Counted from the stretch's first letter, positions 1-11,888 are shown. The stretch is 64,000 nucleotides of DNA from Paraphysomonas bandaiensis (GCA_965644295.1 CBFFRP010000346.1:35221-99220); one strand, 5' to 3'. A program made the numbers and translations. The notes: a model not told the origin generated them from the letters alone.

Positions 1-1088
1 TGAAAGAGGAGATCCTTGCAATTGAGAGTACATTGAAAGGCAAGCACATGCAACGGGAAGGCATCACTGCCGGCGAGGCTGCAGCTGCAAATCGCAAAAG
101 CCGGAGAGAGAAGGAAAGTGTGATGGAGGACGATGCTCTTGACACCACAGATAGCACAGCAGATGCCAGCACCAACTGGCGGCTTCGGCGGAAACAACGC
201 TTGAGTGGAAGGCCTATATCTTCCGGACGTGATGATACTGTAAAAGATGCTCTAACGTACGAGCAGTTGTGCAAGCAGTGTGAAGAGAAGCAACGAGAGG
301 TGGAAGTATTAGTTGCAGATTTGCAAAAGACAGAAAATATTCTGTTAAATCAGCGAGGGGATGGAGGGGATGAGTTGGCGGCGTATATGGCACAGAGTGA
401 GAGGGCCCAAGCAGAAGAAGCGAGAGTGAGATTAATAACTGATATCAGTGCTGCAGAGAGAGCACTTCAACGTTTGAAGAATTTGGCGAGTGTTGCAGCC
501 CCTGCCCTCTCATCTCTTTGCACATCCAGGCAAAAAGTACAGCATCAAACGGCGAAAGTGTCGTCCCTCGAGACCACGCTTCCCTCTACATTCGCTGCCG
601 CGGAAACTTCAACAGTCCAGTCTATACCAACCGAAGACGGGGCTAAAGTATTATCAATACCCGGAACAGATGTTATCCACAGAGAAGATGAACCCACCAA
701 GGTTGCCTCTCAAGTCACGGCTCCTGCACCTAGTTCTAGTATACAGCACAGTAAAAAGAAAGCTAACTTGAATAGAAATTGTGTCAGTAGTGTGTGTGCA
801 AATATTGTGTGGGATAGAAACGGATCTGATGGGGAAGATGTTATCGATGTTGACACAAGTGGGGTTGCGGCAAAGCGTTCTAGAGGGGATAGGGGAAACA
901 AGAAGAAGAAGCAACGCATTGACGAGGAACCACGGAAGAAAACAATTGGCCCAAGTATGCCCTCTGCAGGATCCTCTCAGGGTGCGCATCTTAAATTATA
1001 CGACGACAATGAAGATAGCACATGGGTCCCACCGTCTAATCAAACAGGTGATGGAAAGACAGCTCTTAACGCGAAGTACGGCTATTAG
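1..1088 (+). CDS. Kanadaptin-like protein, C-terminal part (5' truncated by window)
   Basis: The reading frame is open from the left edge (in frame from base 3), so only the C-terminal ~360 residues are present and the true start lies outside. The protein is hydrophilic, with a Glu/Gln-rich helical segment around positions 250-490 that looks like a coiled coil. A basic Lys/Arg stretch (about 895-945) looks like a nuclear localisation signal. The extreme C-terminus ends in a WVPP...GDGKTALN.KYGY motif, which I recognise as the conserved tail of kanadaptin (SLC4A1AP) and its plant FHA-domain relatives, nuclear proteins linked to RNA processing. The FHA and dsRNA-binding parts expected upstream are not in view, so the call rests on the tail alone. 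It ends at TAG 1086-1088. No introns are seen in this part. Confidence 0.55.
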   Translation, partial: KEEILAIESTLKGKHMQREGITAGEAAAANRKSRREKESVMEDDALDTTDSTADASTNWRLRRKQRLSGRPISSGRDDTVKDALTYEQLCKQCEEKQREVEVLVADLQKTENILLNQRGDGGDELAAYMAQSERAQAEEARVRLITDISAAERALQRLKNLASVAAPALSSLCTSRQKVQHQTAKVSSLETTLPSTFAAAETSTVQSIPTEDGAKVLSIPGTDVIHREDEPTKVASQVTAPAPSSSIQHSKKKANLNRNCVSSVCANIVWDRNGSDGEDVIDVDTSGVAAKRSRGDRGNKKKKQRIDEEPRKKTIGPSMPSAGSSQGAHLKLYDDNEDSTWVPPSNQTGDGKTALNAKYGY

Positions 1089-1404
1089 CAATCTGCTAAG
1101 AGTATTATACATATTGTTTGCGGGATGGTTGTGATTTTTTTTGCTGATAGCTTAAGTTAATTGTGAAACTATATTTGATCCAAAAAATGCATATTGTGTT
1201 ACTGTTTACGTAGTCAGCTATCTTTCAACTGTACGGTTACGGCATATATACATTGTACTACGTACTTAGTAGTAGTACTCCTTAAAGTATAGGTGTATTA
1301 TGTATAATTACACCTTTGGCGGTGTAGTATATGTGCAGTCCATGTGTATGATATGTAGTATAGAGTAAGGGCATATTGTGTGTCCAGAGTGATGTCTGTG
1401 ATAC
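1089..1404. other. AT-rich 3' flank, nothing recognised
   Basis: Short TA/GTAGTA-rich repeats (around 1255-1280) and no credible ORF. It probably holds the 3' UTR and terminator of the kanadaptin-like gene, but no specific signal can be assigned. Confidence 0.4.
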
Positions 1405-1745
1405 ATAGTAGTGAATATCCGATTTTTAGCAATAGAGCAATAGGCGTGTAAGAGTCAGAACTAATGTAGCAAAACAATTTTCACTAACAAGTGCTGAACT
1501 CTGATATCCTACTATATTTGGCATTTAGCGCTACGACAGCTACTCTGATATCGCTAAAGCTCAAGGCAAACGCAGTGAGCAAGTAGAATGTTGATATACC
1601 TGACATGTGCTATCTTCAGGATTTTTCAGTCCTCAATGTGAACAACCCGGATGCTTGACTTCATCAGGCAGCCCAATATCCCGAATGTTCTTGAGCTGGG
1701 CCCATTCCCGGATGTTTGATATCAGCAGGCAGCCCATATACGTTT
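1405..1745. repeat. Dispersed repeat family, copy A
   Basis: The copy starts with GTAGTGAAT and shares the core AGAGTCAGAACTAATGTAGC with copies at 2424 and 51175, and more weakly at 21595. Its 3' half (1630-1735) carries almost two copies of the CCGGATG...TTGA...GGCAGCCCA unit that forms a 61-bp tandem array in the copy at 51175. It has no ORF, so it is a non-autonomous repeat, perhaps a solo LTR or MITE. Exact ends are uncertain. Confidence 0.65.
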
Positions 1746-2423
1746 AGCGAGAATGTATTAAGCAGGAGATCATCCCACAAGTGAGGGCAGCATTTAGAAT
1801 TCTCTGAGATGGAAACTGAATAGACAATTTGTCTACGGTATAATTTGTGTGGGAGTAGGGAACTGCCATCTGCTCAGAAATGAGGTTGTTGTTCCCGCAA
1901 AGGCAATTGTGGAGTTGAACATAGATAGGTAGAGAGGGTGTGTTGGTCTCTATGAGTAAGGAGTGAGGAGACCAACAAGAAGCATCGGATAATTAATATC
2001 AGGACGAGAGCTTCTCGCAATGCCCAGTGTGCCAGATTCCAGGAGATGCTTTGTGACCGTGTGTCAACGTTAATCCATTATCTCGAGTAGTTATGGCGTC
2101 CGAGGATGCGATTCACTTTGGTCACCGTTCTTCTGCCAGATATTTTTCCTTGTACTCATACGTCCAGTTGGCGTTTTCGTCATGCTCTCAACGCTCGTTT
2201 TGTACATATGTTCAGCTGGAGTCAATACAATACCCCATTGGCGCGATGTCCTACTTATGCTCCTAGTCGTGCTGAGATGGATCCCTCGCTTTCCTTTCCG
2301 TTATTTGAGGCACACTCCAGTGGCGTACTCACCCGTTAAACACTCCTATTCTAGCAAGACAATCTCATTCCCTAGAGAACTGATCCCACGACACTTCCAC
2401 ATGCTACTTGATGAACCATACGC
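1746..2423. other. Intergenic, nothing recognised
   Basis: Only short overlapping ORFs (2106-2427) with no recognisable domains or codon pattern. It may be an internal or degraded part of the repeats on either side. Confidence 0.4.
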
Positions 2424-3131
2424 CTAGTAGTGAATGTCTAATTATTTGCAAAATAGTATGTGTCAGAACTAATGTAGCGAAGCAATTTAACTAACAAGTG
2501 CTTAACTTTAATATCCTACTCTTTAGCGCTACGAGAGCTGCTTGTGCGTCACTGCAAGCACCAAGGCACAACCACTTTTGCTCTATCACTCAAAAAAAAC
2601 GATTGAGCAAACAAAATGTTGATATACCTGACATCTGCTGACTTCAGGGTATTTGGGCCCAGTCTCGGATACCTGTATATTCGTCGAGGCCCAAAAACGT
2701 TTACACAAGTGATACTAATTAGTGTTCCTTGTACCACACAAGCATTTGGTTATGCATGGCAAAATATTATCTGCTGACTCTATATGTGGCTCACGCTTGT
2801 TCCCCGAAGAAATATCTCCGGTACTTATCCTTACATGACGCACTACTACACCATTGGTACTATGCCATCAATAACGGGCACATAATTAATATACCATCGT
2901 ACCACATACCAGCAGTCTGCTTCATCAGTTGTCGGCCAAAGCATTGTCTGCAGTCTGCTCACAAGGCTATTTTTCTATCGCAGAACTTCTACTGCAGCAC
3001 ACTCACCTCTAGAGGCATAGAGTTGCCATGATTCAACTATGGTCTCTCGACTAAGTATCACTACACACTAAACTCCTTCCACCCTGCACAACTGAGCTCG
3101 AAGTGGCTATTTAAACACAAACATACATAGA
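2424..3131. repeat. Dispersed repeat family, copy B
   Basis: It matches copy D (51175-51800) at both ends. The head contains TAGTAGTGAATGTCT and TCAGAACTAATGTAGC. The tail (about 2695-2830) shares GACACTAATTAGTGTTCCTT-type sequence, ACCACACAAGCATTTGG and GGCTCACG. Both copies finish near a TATTTAAACAC element that resembles a TATA box. It contains one degenerate unit of the 61-bp repeat (about 2645-2700). There is no protein-coding content. Confidence 0.65.
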
Positions 3132-3275
3132 GGATATAGTTATATTTAACCACGGGCAATAAGGAGGCTATATCGTCCCGCGCTCAAAATTTTGAAACGA
3201 GGGCGAAAAGCCCGAGTTTTAAAATTTAGACAAGGGACGATACTCCTTATCCCTAGGTTAAATTGTAGCTTATCC
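3132..3275. repeat. Imperfect 144-bp inverted repeat (hairpin/MITE-like)
   Basis: The two halves, from GGATATAG at 3132 and its mirror ending at 3275, pair through TTTAACC, ATAAGGAG, TCGTCCC, AAAATTTT and the centre GGGCGAAAAGCCC (near 3201-3213). The structure is a long imperfect stem with a 3-4 bp loop. It has no coding capacity. It sits directly after repeat copy B and may be a separate small MITE. Confidence 0.6.
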
Positions 3276-4094
3276 TCATGACGTTGAAAAGTTAATATTA
3301 GATTGTATAGCTATTTGTAGCATGCTTGCTGTATTAAGAAATAGATGTTCCTTGATTAAATTAATAACACAAATGAGAACTCATATAGTTTCAAATGAAT
3401 GATATGTATACTGTAAGTGTGATGATAAATGTAAACAGTTGAAGGTGAGAGAGAGGCTTCTTATTGCCTTAATTAGAATCATCATCACATTTATATACAG
3501 CAGGCTTTACCTCTGCAAGTGCACCTTATCGAAGGATGTGTGTATGATATGAGACACACAATATCCTGAGAAGCATGATATGGCTCCAACCCTGAAAGAA
3601 CTGGGTGCCACTGCTCCAAACCACCTATATAGCATCAGATATGGTACTTAAACTCTCCTGTAATATTCTTGAAGTTGTTTCGAAGTCCTGGATATGAAGA
3701 CAGATCACTTGCACTGACATCGTTGTGATCTTACACAGCAGTCGAAGGATGGAATATAATCTGGAGTGTTAGATGATCTGCTCTTGATATTAGGCTTATG
3801 ATTGTGGTTTCTCTATAATTGCGTACTATAATAAAATCACGTACATTCGACTGTCATTATCATAATGAAGATAGAAGTGAGCTTCTGTTCAACCGAATAT
3901 TGAAGTTGAATGTCTCTATTTGCCCGGTGCTGATATGAGCGCCCTGTTGAGCCCAAGCCAGGTCAAAAAAAAGCATTTTTTGAGACAAAATGGGGATAGA
4001 GTATTATCATACAACATTACACTGGTATTTAACATTTAAAATATAATCTAGTGCCAATATGGTATAAATTATAAATTAACTGCATGTTGAATAT
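3276..4094. other. Intergenic, nothing recognised
   Basis: AT-rich sequence without credible ORFs up to the Copia target-site duplication AATAT at 4090-4094. A weak inverted pair (TGATGATAAATGT near 3420 and ATCACATTTAT near 3485) is the only structure noticed. Confidence 0.4.
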
Positions 4095-4359
4095 TATTAG
4101 GATTCAGCTTAATACATGATTGTATCTGTGAGTTATAATGTTCAATGAAATATACCATGAACTGAATTAGAGAGAGTATCTGTCGAAGATACGTGATCGT
4201 CATCATAACGTCGTCATTATCAGTTACACTTCTAACTATTCCGTTGTGCATGATAGTACGTTCTACATTGTCATTCATAATTTTCACTCTATCGTGTTCA
4301 TTACTTACACTCTAATAATCACAACATTGTTTTACTATTATAAAGATCAATTCTTTATT
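4095..4359 (+). repeat. 5' LTR of Copia element 1
   Basis: 265 bp, matching 9574-9838 with no difference that I can find by eye. It begins TATTAGGATTC and ends TTCTTTATT. It is preceded by AATAT (target duplication). Confidence 0.93.
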
Positions 4360-4372
4360 TGGTAGCGGATGG
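4360..4372 (+). other. Primer-binding site of Copia element 1
   Basis: TGGTAGCGGATGG starts at the base after the 5' LTR. TGG pairs with a tRNA CCA end. Element 2 has the related TGGCGGCGGATGA in the same place, supporting a shared tRNA primer. Confidence 0.7.
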
Positions 4373-5304
4373 TAGTTAAAGTTACAAGTTACCACTCAAC
4401 CGACTCGGATTCGACAACCGACAAGCGAAAGGACTCAATGCCAAAATTCGATGCGAAGAACTTCTCCAGGTGGCAGAAGAAGTGCCGTGCATGGTTCTAT
4501 CGCAAGCCTAAGATCGTTTATACTCTACAGAACGATCACCCAATTGAGCCTGAAGCAGGAGAAAACTCAGATGACGAGGACTACCAGTATCGACTCGAAC
4601 AGTATCAGGATGCGAAACGATATTATGATGAAGGTAATAACTACCTATGGTCAGTAGTCATTGCAAGCTCTATCATTGGTCAGAATGAAGAGGCTGAGGG
4701 GATTTTGGAGAACGTCCCCGATGGAGACGGTAAAACCGCCTGGACGGACTTGCTCAACCACTTCAAAGAAAAAACGACTAACGATGTAATCACCGATCTG
4801 ATTGGCCAGTTTCAGAGCATAAAAATCAAAAAAGGTCAGTCGATAATCAACTTCCTTGACGCTGTCGAAAAGCTCCGAAACAAGCTGATTAATTATGGTC
4901 ATCGGATAAGTGACCAAGATCTTATCTCACGCATTCGCCAAGGCCTGGTATCCAAAGAAAATATGACATATCGAGAACTGGCGATCAACCTGCAGATGCA
5001 CCCTATCGATGACTACAAAACACTCATACGCAGACTACGCGGATTAGGAAGCTCGTCTGTTGGAATGCTCTTGTCAAGCAACGAAGAATCAAAAACCGAC
5101 AGTATTCAGCTTGCAGCCTCAAAACCCCCATTTTTCAAAAGTAAAGTGAATTCCAAGCGCAAAAAGGGGACATCTTTCAGAAACCATTCCAATAAACCGA
5201 AACATGACAAGAGAGCTGACAAAGACATACATTAAGTGCTTCCGATGCGATTGAAAAGGACACATCGCTTCAGAATGCAAACACTCATGGGAAAGAATCC
5301 AACA
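4369..5304 (+). pseudogene. Copia element 1 gag (frameshifted, with in-frame stop)
   Basis: The first 288 codons (4369-5235) encode a UBN2-type copia Gag. The frame then shifts by +1: the zinc knuckle CFRC...GHIASEC lies in the frame of the downstream pol ORF and is itself interrupted by TGA at 5252-5254. Element 2 has an intact knuckle at the equivalent place. Gag would normally form the particle and bind element RNA. With the break, neither a full Gag nor a normal Gag-Pol fusion can be made from this copy unless recoding occurs. Confidence 0.85.
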
Positions 5305-5305
5305 G

Positions 5306-7228
5306 ATGAAGAATTCCTCTGGAAACAAATCAACCAGTAGGAAATTCAAAAAAGTTAGATTCCAGACCCACCAGAGCACTGAAAACGACGAATCCGACCA
5401 GTTTGCAGATTATGAAGACAGTGGTCCACTACAACAGAAAGGACGAGACTTCGGAGGAGTCGGATATCCAACAAACGACGAAACGAACTTCGTTTTTGAT
5501 CAAGAAGCCGGAATGGGGACCCTTGATTCTGGCTGCACAGTCTCCATCACACCTGAAGCCGGATACATCACCAATTATGAGGAATGCCTCACCGACATTC
5601 AAACAGCTAAGTCAGGATCAACTATGACCTCTTCAGGACATGGAAGACTTGGTATTATCCCCAAGTGCAAGAACGTGGACCATGCTTCAAGGACACTCGT
5701 GTCCATCAGCCAATTAGATGACCTAGGGTATAAAATCTTGTTCGGAAACCAATCAGTTGAGATATATAAAGATGAAATACTGCTATCAAAGGGTAAGAGA
5801 GTTGGAGGCCTATATGAAATTCCGTTAACAGACCTCGGTACTCCTATTGACGTATCCCACCTTGCTTCAACTGCTTCAGGCCCACTCGCAACCCTAGCAC
5901 ATAAGAGATTGGCACATTCTTCAATTGGACTCATACAGAAAGCTGTACAGTCAAAATTAGTAACGGGTATTAAGTTAACGAAGTCGGAGATGAATGCTAC
6001 TTCTTTACCGGGTGGCATATGTGATGGTTGTGCTAGTGGTAAATCTCATCGCCGAAAACATAGACACGCTATCAGACAAATGCTGCTCAAGCGTGTAAGA
6101 AGAGCGAATGAGCTGGGGGAGCTAGTAGTAGCCGATTTTTCTGGACCCCATGCACCAGAGGCAATCATTACTGGCAACCGTTACATACTCGGGATGACAG
6201 ATGTAGCTTCCAGACACCAATGGGACTCCTACGGACAAACGAGAGATGAAGATTTTGTCATCCAATCCATACAGAAAGTTGTTATGTATCTACATAGTAA
6301 AGGCAAACGCCTACAACATTATCATGCGGATGGCGGGAAGGAACTGGTATCAAGAAAAGTTCTAGAGTATCTTCAATCAATAGGGGCTACATGGACTTTC
6401 AACTCCCCGTATACCCCCGAGGATAACCCATTCCAAGAGCGATCATGGCGGACAACTAAAGAACGAGCACTCAGCAGCCTTATCGACTCTGGACTCCCAC
6501 CGAATTTCTGGGAACAAGCCTCAAGGGCGACAATACACATCAAGAACAGGTTACCGTGTCAAACAGCTAAAGGATTTATGTCTCCACTTCAGTTTATCGA
6601 AAACGAAATACCAGACTTGAGTTATGCCAGAATATGGGGATGTAAATGCTTTGTGAATATCGATTCCAGTCTCCGAAAGAACAATTGGGACAGACATAGC
6701 TGGCCTGGGTATTTTATGGGCTATCGAGAGGATGGTCCTGGATATATAGTCTTTGTTCCCGCATTAAGAGACTTTGTTATATCAGGACATGTATTTTTCA
6801 ACGAATGTGTTCCACCAGCGGATAAGAGATATTTTAAGGAGATAAATGAGATCTTCAGAGAGAATGAGACCACCAGGACAGTAGAAAGTTTCAAATATCT
6901 CATAGGTCTAGCACATATAGATCCAGACGATGGATTAACATATGTAACGACTCAAATAAAGCTCAGAAAAGGATTAATTGCAGCGTATCGTGGTCTAGTG
7001 GACGACAGCGGTGACACTACACGAATCATCCAGCTCGACGACCCCATTCATGCTGCAGACGTCGAAAAGTACACTGAAGAATACATAGAACTCAAAGCAG
7101 TTGGTCTCAAATGTAATACTTCTCGATCAAAAACCCCAATACATAAAAATCCAGCAAATCAGATCGAGACCCCGATACAGTTAATGAATCTCCAGCGCCA
7201 GACGCTACTTCCAGGGGGAGTGGCGTGA
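5306..7228 (+). pseudogene. Copia element 1 pol: protease and integrase
   Basis: 640 codons. An aspartic protease motif (LDSGCT, ~residue 73-78) is followed by a GAG-pre-integrase zinc region (HKRLAHSS ... CDGCASGKSH) and the integrase catalytic core. The core has D (VVADFSGP), D (YHADGGKE) and E (PEDNPFQER) in the expected order and spacing. The GYREDGPGYIVFVP-type segment typical of copia integrase C-termini follows. The ORF ends at TGA 7226-7228 in the linker, where the intact family would run on into reverse transcriptase. I class it as part of a disrupted polyprotein. Confidence 0.88.
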
Positions 7229-7905
7229 ATCTAAGACATCATGATGCCGCGCAGGAGAGAATCAGCAGCCATCGGGATGAACCTACCCACTCCGATGCAA
7301 AGATAGCGAAGACTCGCCCTTCGAAACAATTCAATGGGAATCTAGTGCCAAATCCGGCACCACACAGTCAAGTGGATCGTGTGTGTCAGCGTGTGGCCAA
7401 ACGCTGTTATAAGCCTGCTGATTCATCGGGAGATTGGGAAAATCAGGGTACACCTGAAGGGCCAAGTAAGGTCCGTGCTACAGCAAAACAACAATTTTTA
7501 GCTGGTAGAAAGAGTGTTCTCCGAAGCAGGAGAATGGCCAGGAAACGGGTAATTGTAAATATACATAAACTTGGTGATGGTGTATATACATGTGATGTAA
7601 ATGCTAAACATGTAGTAAATCATATGGCACATGATACACAATGTATATCAAAATTACATATAAACAATATTGATATTGTTATGCATGCTATCAGTAATTG
7701 CGATGACATTGACGAGCTAACTGATACACCAAAGAGTGTTCAAGATGCTATTTCAGGTAAATATAAACAGCAGTGGATCGATGCTATCAACAGAGAAATA
7801 TCCACTCTTCAGAGGAAAGGATGCTGGAGATACACTGCGTTACCACCTGGAGCAAGAGCCATAAAAGGGGAAACTCATATTCAAAATAAAAAGAAAACAG
7901 AATGA
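7225..7905 (+). pseudogene. Copia element 1 pol: integrase-RT linker fragment
   Basis: A basic linker of 226 codons in a different frame from both neighbours, ending with the start of the RT domain (WIDAINREISTLQRKGCW). Frameshifts near 7215 and near 7880 separate it from the integrase and RT parts. Confidence 0.8.
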
Positions 7906-9373
7906 TATCAAATTCAAGGCTCGACTGGTCGCACAGGGTTTTACTCAAATCCAAGGCACCGATTATAATGATACATACAGCCCCGTCGCGAAGGCTACAT
8001 CACTACGTACAATTATTGCCCTTTCGACTATTACGAAACTCAAATTGCACCAAATCGATTTCACAACTGCGTACATCAATGCTGACCTCGAAGAGGACAT
8101 ATACATGCATCCCCCTCCTGGCATGGACGTCCCTGACGGAAAAGTCCTCAAACTGATGAAAAGCATCTACGGTCTAAAGCAAGCAGGTCTTAACTGGTAT
8201 AAGTGCTGTACAAATTTTATGCTAGATATGGGTTTCACCAGACTAATATCTGACCCGTGTATATTCAAAAAGCAGATTAATGGCAGGATTATGCTAATAG
8301 CCATGTATGTGGACGATATTATTATAGCATCTACATCCGACACTGATATCCAACAATTCAAAGACCATTTATCCAAAAAGTTCGAAATTACGGATCTCGG
8401 ACTCCTAGATTATTACTTGGGCATCTCCATTCATCAAGATTTTGACAAAAATATCACGACTCTCAGTCAGGAGCAGTATGTCAGAAAACTGCTGGACAAA
8501 TTCAACATGTCCAACAGTAAACCCATGTCAACACCTATGTTACTGTCTTTCAACTATGATTTACATGAATACAATCATCTTTCAGAGTCAAATCAAAGTT
8601 CTGTTCAGAATTTCCCCTACAAGGAGCTCATAGGTTCCCTAATGTATCTAGCTGTATGCACTCGACCGGATATCGCCTACGCAGTCAATACTCTTGCCAG
8701 ATTTTCTGATATGCCTAATCTAACTACCTGTAATGCTGCGTTACATGTTCTTAGGTATCTCAAAGGCACTGCTAAGCAAGGATTGATATATTCTGGATCC
8801 CACATAACATTGTCAGGATACTGCGATAGCGATTGGGCACGATGTCACCTCACTCGACGGTCCACTACAGCTTTTACATTCTTCATAGGTAATTGTCTTA
8901 TATCATGGCAATCTCGATTACAGACAACTGTGGCATTGTCATCTACTGAAGCTGAGTATATGGCTCTATCGTCAGCAGCTCAGGAAGCATTATGGCTACG
9001 CTCTTTATTATCAGAAATTGGTTTCAAACTTCCATTCTCAACAACTATTTGGTGCGATAATAAAGGGGCAGTCCAATTATGTTACAATCCTACTCATCAT
9101 CGTCGTACGAAACATATTGCGATACGGTATCATTTCATTCGAGAAAATATTGCCGAAAACCAATTGACTGTTGACCATATTCCCACCACGTCAATGTTAG
9201 CCGATCTTCTCACGAAACCACTAGGAACAACTAATTTTCTTCAATTGCGAACTACATTGATGGGGGGAGCTGGGTTCGACATCCCATCCAGCAGCAACAG
9301 AAAGCGATCAACAACCTCAGAGACACCTAAATCACAATTAACAAGCCACAAGCGACCTAGGTGGCTAGTTTGA
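7880..9373 (+). pseudogene. Copia element 1 pol: reverse transcriptase and RNase H
   Basis: The frame reads through the RT core: ARLVAQGF, YSPVAKATS, DFTTAYINADL, SIYGLKQ and the catalytic YVDDIII. It then reads the copia RNase H: CDSDWA, STEAEYMAL, and WCDN.GAVQL, then H(H)RRTKHI. Both catalytic regions are complete. Only the frameshift near 7880 separates them from the rest of pol. The stop is TGA at 9371-9373. Confidence 0.9.
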
Positions 9374-9563
9374 GTTACACGGAGTTTTTACCATTTTTTT
9401 TTACTTTTATTCAATACATGATGCTGGACTAGAAGGGTGGTCTCACAATATGGCATCTCTGCAGTTCGCTTATTATTGACTAGTGACTACTACTCTGGTT
9501 TTTACTCTCAGTGTGCATAAGTTCATATTCTCTCTATTATCTACGGTTCACTGATTATTTCAT

Positions 9564-9573
9564 TGAGGGGGCG
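9564..9573 (+). other. Polypurine tract of Copia element 1
   Basis: TGAGGGGGCG lies immediately upstream of the 3' LTR, the usual site for plus-strand priming. Element 2 has a matching tract (complement at 27974-27984). Confidence 0.75.
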
Positions 9574-9838
9574 TATTAGGATTCAGCTTAATACATGATT
9601 GTATCTGTGAGTTATAATGTTCAATGAAATATACCATGAACTGAATTAGAGAGAGTATCTGTCGAAGATACGTGATCGTCATCATAACGTCGTCATTATC
9701 AGTTACACTTCTAACTATTCCGTTGTGCATGATAGTACGTTCTACATTGTCATTCATAATTTTCACTCTATCGTGTTCATTACTTACACTCTAATAATCA
9801 CAACATTGTTTTACTATTATAAAGATCAATTCTTTATT
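9574..9838 (+). repeat. 3' LTR of Copia element 1
   Basis: 265-bp partner of 4095-4359. It is followed by AATAT (9839-9843), the second copy of the target duplication. Confidence 0.93.
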
Positions 9839-10377
9839 AATATATATGTTCGGAGCACTATTAAATTCAAATACTTGTACAGTTCACTACCTTTTTCGAT
9901 GCACTTCTTCCTTAATATTCGAGTTCACAAAACTGCCCATGCAGGACATTTGAAATCAATATCGCAGGGTGCAAGTTGATAAAGTAACACAGAAAAATAT
10001 AACAAATAGGTGTTTACTTCAACGAAACAAAATGAGAAGCAGAATGCATACGCTACATTTACTATACTACATAATAAGCTGCTATATACTTTTCACTTTG
10101 AATCACTTTCACAACTTTCTAACAACAGGTACATAGAACAACGTATGGAGGAAGTACTCATGTGCCGAAATTGCAATCACTGACTATAATTCATCAGAAC
10201 TGGCGGTATTATCTACAGCAATAACACAACAAAAAATGGTATAGGGTTTGTGAGTTTTAGATTCGTCTGGTGTCCCAGGTAAATAGACACGCCGTACGTG
10301 GAACAACAGAAAAGGCGCCATTGAACCCTGTGCCGCCGTATAGCACGTCGCTGTGAAATTAAAATCCGGCGGAAGAA
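9839..10377. other. Intergenic, nothing recognised
   Basis: AT-rich spacer between Copia element 1 and the 3' end of the Wee1-like gene. No credible ORF or repeat. Confidence 0.4.
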
Positions 10378-11888
10378 CTATGAGAACGAATGCATTCGAG
10401 GCCTCACAAAAGTCTCTTGCATGCCTTGTAGCCGTTCTTCTAGGCTCCTCGCATACGACTTCTGATACTCAAGCTCCTGCTCAAGTGGGGTCTTGAGTGA
10501 ACTATAGTGCTGCAGACATTGCTTCGCAGTAGGTCGATTCTTTGGATCCGGAGCCATAAGAATCGACAAAATGCTATGTAATTCGCCTGGTGAACTCTCT
10601 GGAAGACTGAACACACCGTCTCGTAGGTTATGCCATTCAGTTCCATTAGATTCCATAACCCTCCCAGTGTAGAGCTCGTATGCTGACCATATAAGGTTAG
10701 CCCAAGAAAAAATATAAAAACCAACATCCTGTCGCTCACCTGTAACACCAAGCGAGAAGATATCACATTTGGTGATGTCCTGAACGGGACCCCAATTCAG
10801 CAGCTCCCGTGCCATATATCGACTATCCCCCTCTTCCACATTACCATTAAACTTCCCGTTCGTCAGGTGCAAAGCTAGGCCGAAATCCCCAAGTTTATAT
10901 CTATTACGTTTGACCAATATATTCCCAGGTTTGACATCCAAATGTACAAACTCATTGCTGCATAAATAATTTGATAAGACGATGTGTTTACAGTTAGAAC
11001 TCTCAACCTGTGTAACATATCAAGTGCATTGAGAATATCCCTGAGGAGTGTGAAAATGCTCGATCTATCGAACGTCGATGTATCTTGCGCACATGCATCA
11101 CAGAGCTCCATTTGAATGCAGAGGTACTCGTCCTCCATCCAAGCGCTGTAGTATCGTACTACAGAGGATGCCTTTTCTGGATCTTCATTAGCAGACAACG
11201 CCGCTAATGCTTGTACCTGCATAACTACATTAGTTTTCATCGCTGCAGCTACACAACTCAACCTCATGCATCATAGCAGTTCGCTCGGTCTGATTGTGGG
11301 GACGCTTGCGGGACTTCTTGACGGCGTAGACGACCCCATCTAGAAGTGCTTCTGCTCGATAGACAGTACCAAATGTTCCAGTTCCTAGTATAACTATCAC
11401 ACTCTCTCCAAAACAACACGATTTTGACGACTAACCTATTACGTCTAATATCCGGAATTCGTTGTTTAGCCGCGAGTATGAGCTAGCATGTAGTCCACTT
11501 AAGCTATCTTCGTAAGGAGTACTAGGAATATCGATCACATCCACTGGACTTTTCTTTAATTTCTTCGCCGGGGCTGCCATCTGACCAATGTCAAAACTGG
11601 CTGTTCTTCCCCACTGTCTAGTTGTTGGTGTCTACATACGCATTACGACAGCAGCACTCTAAACTAATCATAACGTACCACAGCTGGTGACTCAGTAAAA
11701 AAAGAAGAAAAATTAAATCGGCCACTCAGTGGACGCGTGAGGGATGATGGTCTACTTGCATTTGACTCAGATCGGCTACATTGATCGATTGCAAGCTCTT
11801 CAAGTGCAGAAATATCATCCATCATATCGCCATCATTCTCACACTCGAAACACTTTTCTTCATTCGACTCACCGCCAAAGAAGGACAT
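10378..11888 (-). CDS. Wee1-like protein kinase
   Basis: Wee1 phosphorylates CDK1 on the Tyr/Thr next to its ATP site and delays mitotic entry. I join six exons (11888-11679, 11631-11436, 11393-11263, 11216-11008, 10957-10740, 10682-10378), giving 422 aa. Visible features are an acidic N-terminus, a Gly loop GTGTFGTV (~139-147), the ATP lysine in YAVKK, the catalytic loop HLDVKPGN (~254) and DFG (~271). The activation segment VEEGDSRYMARE and the following DIFSLGVT...ELYTG...NGTEWHNLRDG match the Wee1 family, notably plant WEE1, better than generic kinases. The C-terminus ends with a short coiled-coil-like helix. The start is the first ATG of the longest acidic exon. It is transcribed away from the KNTC1 gene. 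Myt1 is an alternative, but no membrane segment is seen. Confidence 0.85.

Larger units (their letters stand above)
4095..9838 (+). mobile_element. Ty1/copia LTR retrotransposon, element 1
   Basis: Two 265-bp LTRs bound the element, with a 5-bp target duplication AATAT at 4090-4094 and 9839-9843. The internal order is gag, protease, integrase, reverse transcriptase, RNase H, which is diagnostic for Ty1/copia. A primer-binding site (TGGTAGCGG) follows the 5' LTR directly and a purine tract (TGAGGGGGCG) precedes the 3' LTR. The LTRs begin TATTAGG instead of the usual TG, as do those of element 2. LTRs look identical, implying recent insertion, yet gag and pol are interrupted by a stop and several frameshifts. 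Confidence 0.95.

Noticed and set aside
5252-5254. In-frame TGA in the Copia 1 zinc knuckle as evidence for a recoded TGA
   Set aside because: Host genes such as KNTC1 and the CocE-like hydrolase end at TGA, and the same region also has a frameshift, so simple mutation or sequence error is more likely.
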